Shown: positions 60,861 to 64,000 of the stretch, piece after piece
Position numbering within the stretch: the first letter of the stretch is position 1
Layout: every line of letters begins with the position of its first letter
Origin: Chrysopilus asiliformis
Lineage: Eukaryota > Arthropoda > Insecta > Diptera > Rhagionidae
Direction: 5' to 3'
DNA: 64,000 nucleotides
Assembly (NCBI GenBank): GCA_964034945.1
Contig: OZ035961.1
Coordinates: 72,330,322-72,394,321, forward strand
Program-made: the position numbers and the translations under genes
The notes under the pieces: model-generated
Told to the model about the DNA's origin: nothing
Databases searched by the model: none
What the model saw: the letters and a program-made list of their open reading frames with translations, nothing else

Positions 60861-61231
60861 AGGGAAATTTTATACGGTAATGTACGGTAATGAAATGCTG
60901 CTAACTTCAACATAATAAATCTGACATTTTATTCTCAATTGAGGATTTTGTGTTGGTGGTTTGTTGGTTCTGTTCGATAGCGAAATAGTTTTAATCATGG
61001 GAGATAGCGAATCGTAATTACATCAAGAAAATATAGCAGTAACGGCCTACTGATGTAACCAACATGAAGTTAGTTGCCATTCGATTTCAATGAAATTTCC
61101 CATTTACTCTCTGGATCGTTTTTTTAATGTTCCGTGTTCTAGAACATTAAAAAAATGCAACTATAGTCGTAATAAAAGACTTGAATTTAATTTAATCATT
61201 TATATTTTTTAAGTTTATGTAAATACACTTA

Positions 61232-61909
61232 TGCCCGGTATTTCAGTGAAAGTTTAAACTCCGTTTAACAGGCGATAAAGTTTAAACTGCCGTTTAACAC
61301 GAAATTGTGTTTTTCAATGACAGTTTATCTCAAACCAAAAGTTTAAACGGAGTTTAACTTAAACGGCCATGGATGAGGGTTTAAACTGCCGTTTTTTCAA
61401 AACTTTTTTGTCATTTGTAGATCCACGAAGAATAAAACACATAAAAATGGACTGCATCACTTTTTTTTGCTCTCCACAATTTCACTATATTTTTTTCACA
61501 TACTTGAAACACAATTACAACCGAAATAACAACCGAAATCACAACCGAAATAGCATCCGAAATAACAACCGAAATCACAACCAAAATAACAACCGAAATA
61601 ACAACCGAAATAATAACCGAAATTAAAATTGTTTTATTTTTTATAGAATTTTATAATTAATGCGTAAACAAATATTACGAAAGTGATAACTAGACAAATA
61701 CATCAATGATTTTATGACTGAAAAATTTGACATTTCAATATATTTTACTTGTATAGTAGACTGCAAAATTGACAAAAAAGTTTAAACTTTAGTTTAATAA
61801 AACGTTCAATTCCGTTTGCCTGAAAAACACCAGAAGTTTAAACTTTGGTTTAAACTTCATTGTGAGTTTAACTAAACTAAAGTTTAAACTTTCACTGGAA
61901 AACCGGGCA
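61232..61909. mobile_element. PIF/Harbinger-like MITE (678 bp)
   Basis: TTA at 61229-61231 and 61910-61912. Ends 'tgcccggtatttcagtgaaa' and complement of '..ttcactggaaaaccgggca'. Both arms are rich in 'agtttaaact' palindromes. It contains a 12-bp minisatellite (61515-61625). No transposase. Confidence 0.8.
61515..61625 (+). repeat. 12-bp minisatellite (AACCGAAATAAC)
   Basis: About nine tandem units of 'aaccgaaataac'/'aaccgaaatcac' with single-base variants. The Asn/Arg-rich frame at 61369-61626 comes from this and is not a gene. Confidence 0.9.
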
Positions 61910-62070
61910 TTAATCGAATATTTATTTTATTTTTAATATCGTTTGGGTCTATTGGTTTCGAAAACTAACGTGTTCACAAAATTTATAGTCGCGCACTACT
62001 GATTATGCTGATAAATTTTTCTTAAAAAGGTGTTCCACTTGGCAAACTTTCATCGCAAAGACGTTTGCAA

Positions 62071-62531
62071 TCATCCGCGACCCCTGGATCGTATCGGAGC
62101 GCCTCCGAAATGCTCCTGTCCATGATGCAAATAATTAACAAACGACGGCATCACAACTGGTTCCGAGGTGGCCGTACGAAAATGCTGAGGCCGTAGGCCT
62201 CCGCCAGAATCGACATGGGACCAAGTGTTCGGTGAATTCGTTCTGAAAGGATTTAAATGTCTTTAAAAGCACAAAGAACCAATGTGAAAATTATCAAATT
62301 TCCTCACCTGTACGATTCATGAGATGCTTGTGGCAATAAACGCTCGGCGAATTCCAATTTATCATCTGTTTCTGCTGCAGATTGCAAACTCACAATCAAA
62401 TTGCTTAAATCTTGTATTAATCCCTCGTTATTGGGTTCCCTTTCGTCGGATAAAACTTTCGCCATCCTTTGTAGCATGTGTTGTGTCCGGAGATGAGTCG
62501 TCAATGAATAGAAGAGCTCTAAATCAAATTC
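62071..62531 (-). CDS. Unrecognised spliced gene, last two exons
   Basis: Exon 62531-62308 reads 'EFDLELFYSLTTHLRTQHML', 'QRMAKVLSDEREPNNEGLIQ' and 'DLSNLIVSLQSAAETDDKLE', then 'FAERLLPQASHESY'. Its donor is CAG|GTGAGG and the acceptor upstream is probably ..CGATAG|. A 65-bp intron (62307-62243, acceptor ..TTTCAG) leads to exon 62242-62071: 'TNSPNTWSHVDSGGGLRPQH', 'FRTATSEPVVMPSFVNYLHH' and 'GQEHFGGAPIRSRGRG' stop. The frame stays open across the joint. The protein end is Gly/Arg-rich, like many RNA-associated proteins. AATAAA-type text lies about 140 bp further on (61922-61935). An exon 62653-62584 ('IRFYYLKATLEAEKDLFQDW') may precede it. I do not recognise the family; host gene is inferred. 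Confidence 0.5.
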
Positions 62532-62658
62532 CTATCGTCCTAAATAAACCACTGTGGGATTATTTTTCCTATATTTCAGAGACTTTCTGCAGCCAATCTT
62601 GGAATAAATCCTTTTCAGCTTCTAGAGTTGCCTTTAGATAGTAGAATCTGATACTGAA

Positions 62659-62979
62659 ATGGAACAAAAAACTGTAGTAAAGATCTTTTTATGGTTAAAA
62701 AAACAAATCAAAACCCACTCTTGTTCAGTTACAATAATTAAATTCCTTGAAGCTGCAATTGGCATTGGCCCACCGATTGGTGAATATATCAAATTATCCT
62801 CAACCGCACCGACAATCCCAGAAATGAGTTATTTCGAAGGAAAAGCACAAGCCAAATTCAGTTCCCCACTGCTAGTAGAATTCGGAACATGGAAATCTCT
62901 GAATCGAAGAAATTCTCAAAAATCCTATGGACATTCTGTTGGCGTTGTGATGGGCCTTCGATGTGTCATTATTGGATAA
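62659..62979 (+). CDS. Hypothetical 106-codon ORF, doubtful
   Basis: Open plus-strand frame with no recognisable domain. On the opposite strand a frame with three stops gives equally plausible protein text ('LISGIVGAVEDNLIYSPIGG', 'PMPIAASRNLIIVTEQEW'), which would lie upstream of the minus-strand gene at 62071-62531. I cannot decide between them. Confidence 0.2.
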   Translation: MEQKTVVKIFLWLKKQIKTHSCSVTIIKFLEAAIGIGPPIGEYIKLSSTAPTIPEMSYFEGKAQAKFSSPLLVEFGTWKSLNRRNSQKSYGHSVGVVMGLRCVIIG

Positions 62980-63519
62980 AATTTGATCGAAAAACTCATG
63001 AAGGCGTCCGGGAAATAACGAAAGACTGGAAAATTTTCAAGAAGTTTACGCGGTGAGCTGTTTAAGAAATTGAAGAAGTCGTACAAGACCAGCAAAGCCG
63101 CGCATTGTTCCTGTCGTCGTCGGGAAGATTATGTTGATTACGGACTTGTACCTAGAATGCTAATCTTTAATAATAAAGCCACGTTACAGTAGAAAAATCT
63201 AATTTTCTCTATTACTTACCAGGTGAATTTGACAGCTGAAGCTGTTATACCATGTGTTTGTTTTTTTTTTTTTTTTGCAAATAAAAGTCGACCATCTTTC
63301 GAACAGATTTCATGGTATTTTAGTGTTAGTGTCGGTTTTTTAAATTTCTTTCCATTTTTTTTAAATCGACCACGACATTTTAATTTTTTTAAATACTCCA
63401 GTCATGAATATTATGCTAATATTAATCGGCTGCAACTATTTCGGTAATTTTTTGTGACAATGAATGAATTTTTTTAATATTTCGCGCTCGTTTTTCAGCT
63501 CGGCGGCCATTTTTAGATG

Positions 63520-63640
63520 TCCCGATGGCCACTCTCTAGGTTATAGGCTCTCTAATCTGGAGGTAATAATCGTCATCAGTAGCAAAGGCTATTAAGTAGC
63601 ATGGACACTCTTTAGGTTATAGGGTCTCTATTTCATATAA
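63520..63640 (+). repeat. Inverted repeat, right copies
   Basis: Two direct partial copies of 'ccactctctaggttatagg' (63530 and 63612), each complementary to 59600-59700. They bracket the Stlk-upstream region. Confidence 0.6.
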
Positions 63641-63687
63641 TGTTGACTTTAAAATAATTAATATTTGGGAACATCATAAAATTTTGA

Positions 63688-63861
63688 CTAACTAATAACT
63701 TTTGAACAAGCGAAAATAAATACGATGTCCATCGAATAGGCAATCGTACGTAAACACAGCAATCGTACGAGCTGTAGAAAAAGGTAGATGCTTGTACTAT
63801 TGCATAGGTTCAGTTTTTTTAGCAGAGAAATAAGGATAAGTTCTTCCTCCGAGTCCGACAT
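63688..63861 (-). pseudogene. Possible Harbinger transposase N-terminus
   Basis: 57-codon frame from an ATG, starting 'MSDSEEELILISLLKKLN'. Acidic starts of this kind followed by a basic run are common in insect Harbinger transposases. The remainder has no similarity. Could be chance or a first exon. Confidence 0.25.
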
Positions 63862-64000
63862 TTTGACGTTTGAGGTCAGCTGATCCCAGTTCAGTGTGCC
63901 ACGTCAACTGATCGAATCAGTTTCTGCAGCTGGCCGACCTGTACACCGATTCTGAGCATAATTGATACTTATCGCCAGTGGAATGTCGAAAAGAGGGAAT

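Noticed and set aside
61369..61626. Asn/Arg-rich 85-codon frame
   Set aside because: Produced by the 12-bp minisatellite in a MITE.

Overview
This window is eukaryotic, AT-rich and made almost entirely of transposable elements. The host is an insect, most likely a fly (Diptera). The main evidence is one recognisable host gene, a partial STRAD/Stlk pseudokinase on the minus strand (58604-59398) that reads very like the fly protein and has a 47-bp intron with a CTAAC branch point. The repertoire of elements (rosa-type DD41D mariner, DD37E Tc1-like, PIF/Harbinger, Helitron, Penelope, Copia, Ty3/Gypsy, Jockey- and LOA-like LINEs) agrees with this. The species cannot be named from the sequence.

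Layout. 1-1768: a PIF/Harbinger element with a transposase N-terminus and a duplicated right end, next to copies of a local ~510-bp repeat family. 2471-2780: a transposon-associated ORF of unresolved class. 3060-4054: a LINE reverse transcriptase fragment joined to a copy of the same repeat. 4055-17469: one 5'-truncated Ty3/Gypsy element cut into pieces by five insertions (hAT carrying a Helitron; DD37E Tc1-like; a CAG-flanked MITE; a palindromic DD34E Tc1; a pogo-like TA element carrying a MITE and a Helitron). 17730-20869: two minus-strand Helitrons, the first interrupted by an intact DD41D mariner and a TA MITE. 20880-24110: a Helitron relative, another repeat copy, a TTAA MITE and a retrovirus-like leader with a duplicated primer-binding site. 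24130-32937: a Jockey-like LINE split by a 7.3-kb insertion with inverted ends; that insertion holds a LOA-like LINE, which is itself split by a PIF/Harbinger element. 33210-55230: a Penelope-like element opened twice, once by a Copia element (33904-44705, containing Helitrons and a Harbinger MITE that encodes part of a MADF domain), and once by a 9.66-kb TA-flanked element (45271-54927) that carries a non-autonomous Helitron with a 121-bp satellite array and a nearly intact autonomous Helitron (Rep-helicase 49107-53156). 55975-58386: another repeat copy with a LINE fragment and two MITEs. 58604-64000: the least repetitive part, with Stlk exons, an unrecognised spliced gene (62071-62531, minus) and a Harbinger MITE.

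The elements do not work together as one system. The window records successive insertions. Many boundaries can be set to the base because target-site duplications are visible (TA, TTA, TTAA, AATT, 5-bp AAGTC, 8-bp hAT), and several host frames resume exactly once an insertion is removed. The parts most likely still to be functional are the DD41D transposase (356 codons, 29-bp identical inverted repeats) and the Helitron, which shows one visible frameshift. The Stlk fragment ends at a consensus splice donor and no later exon is visible, so the gene probably continues across a very large transposon-filled intron to the left of the window.
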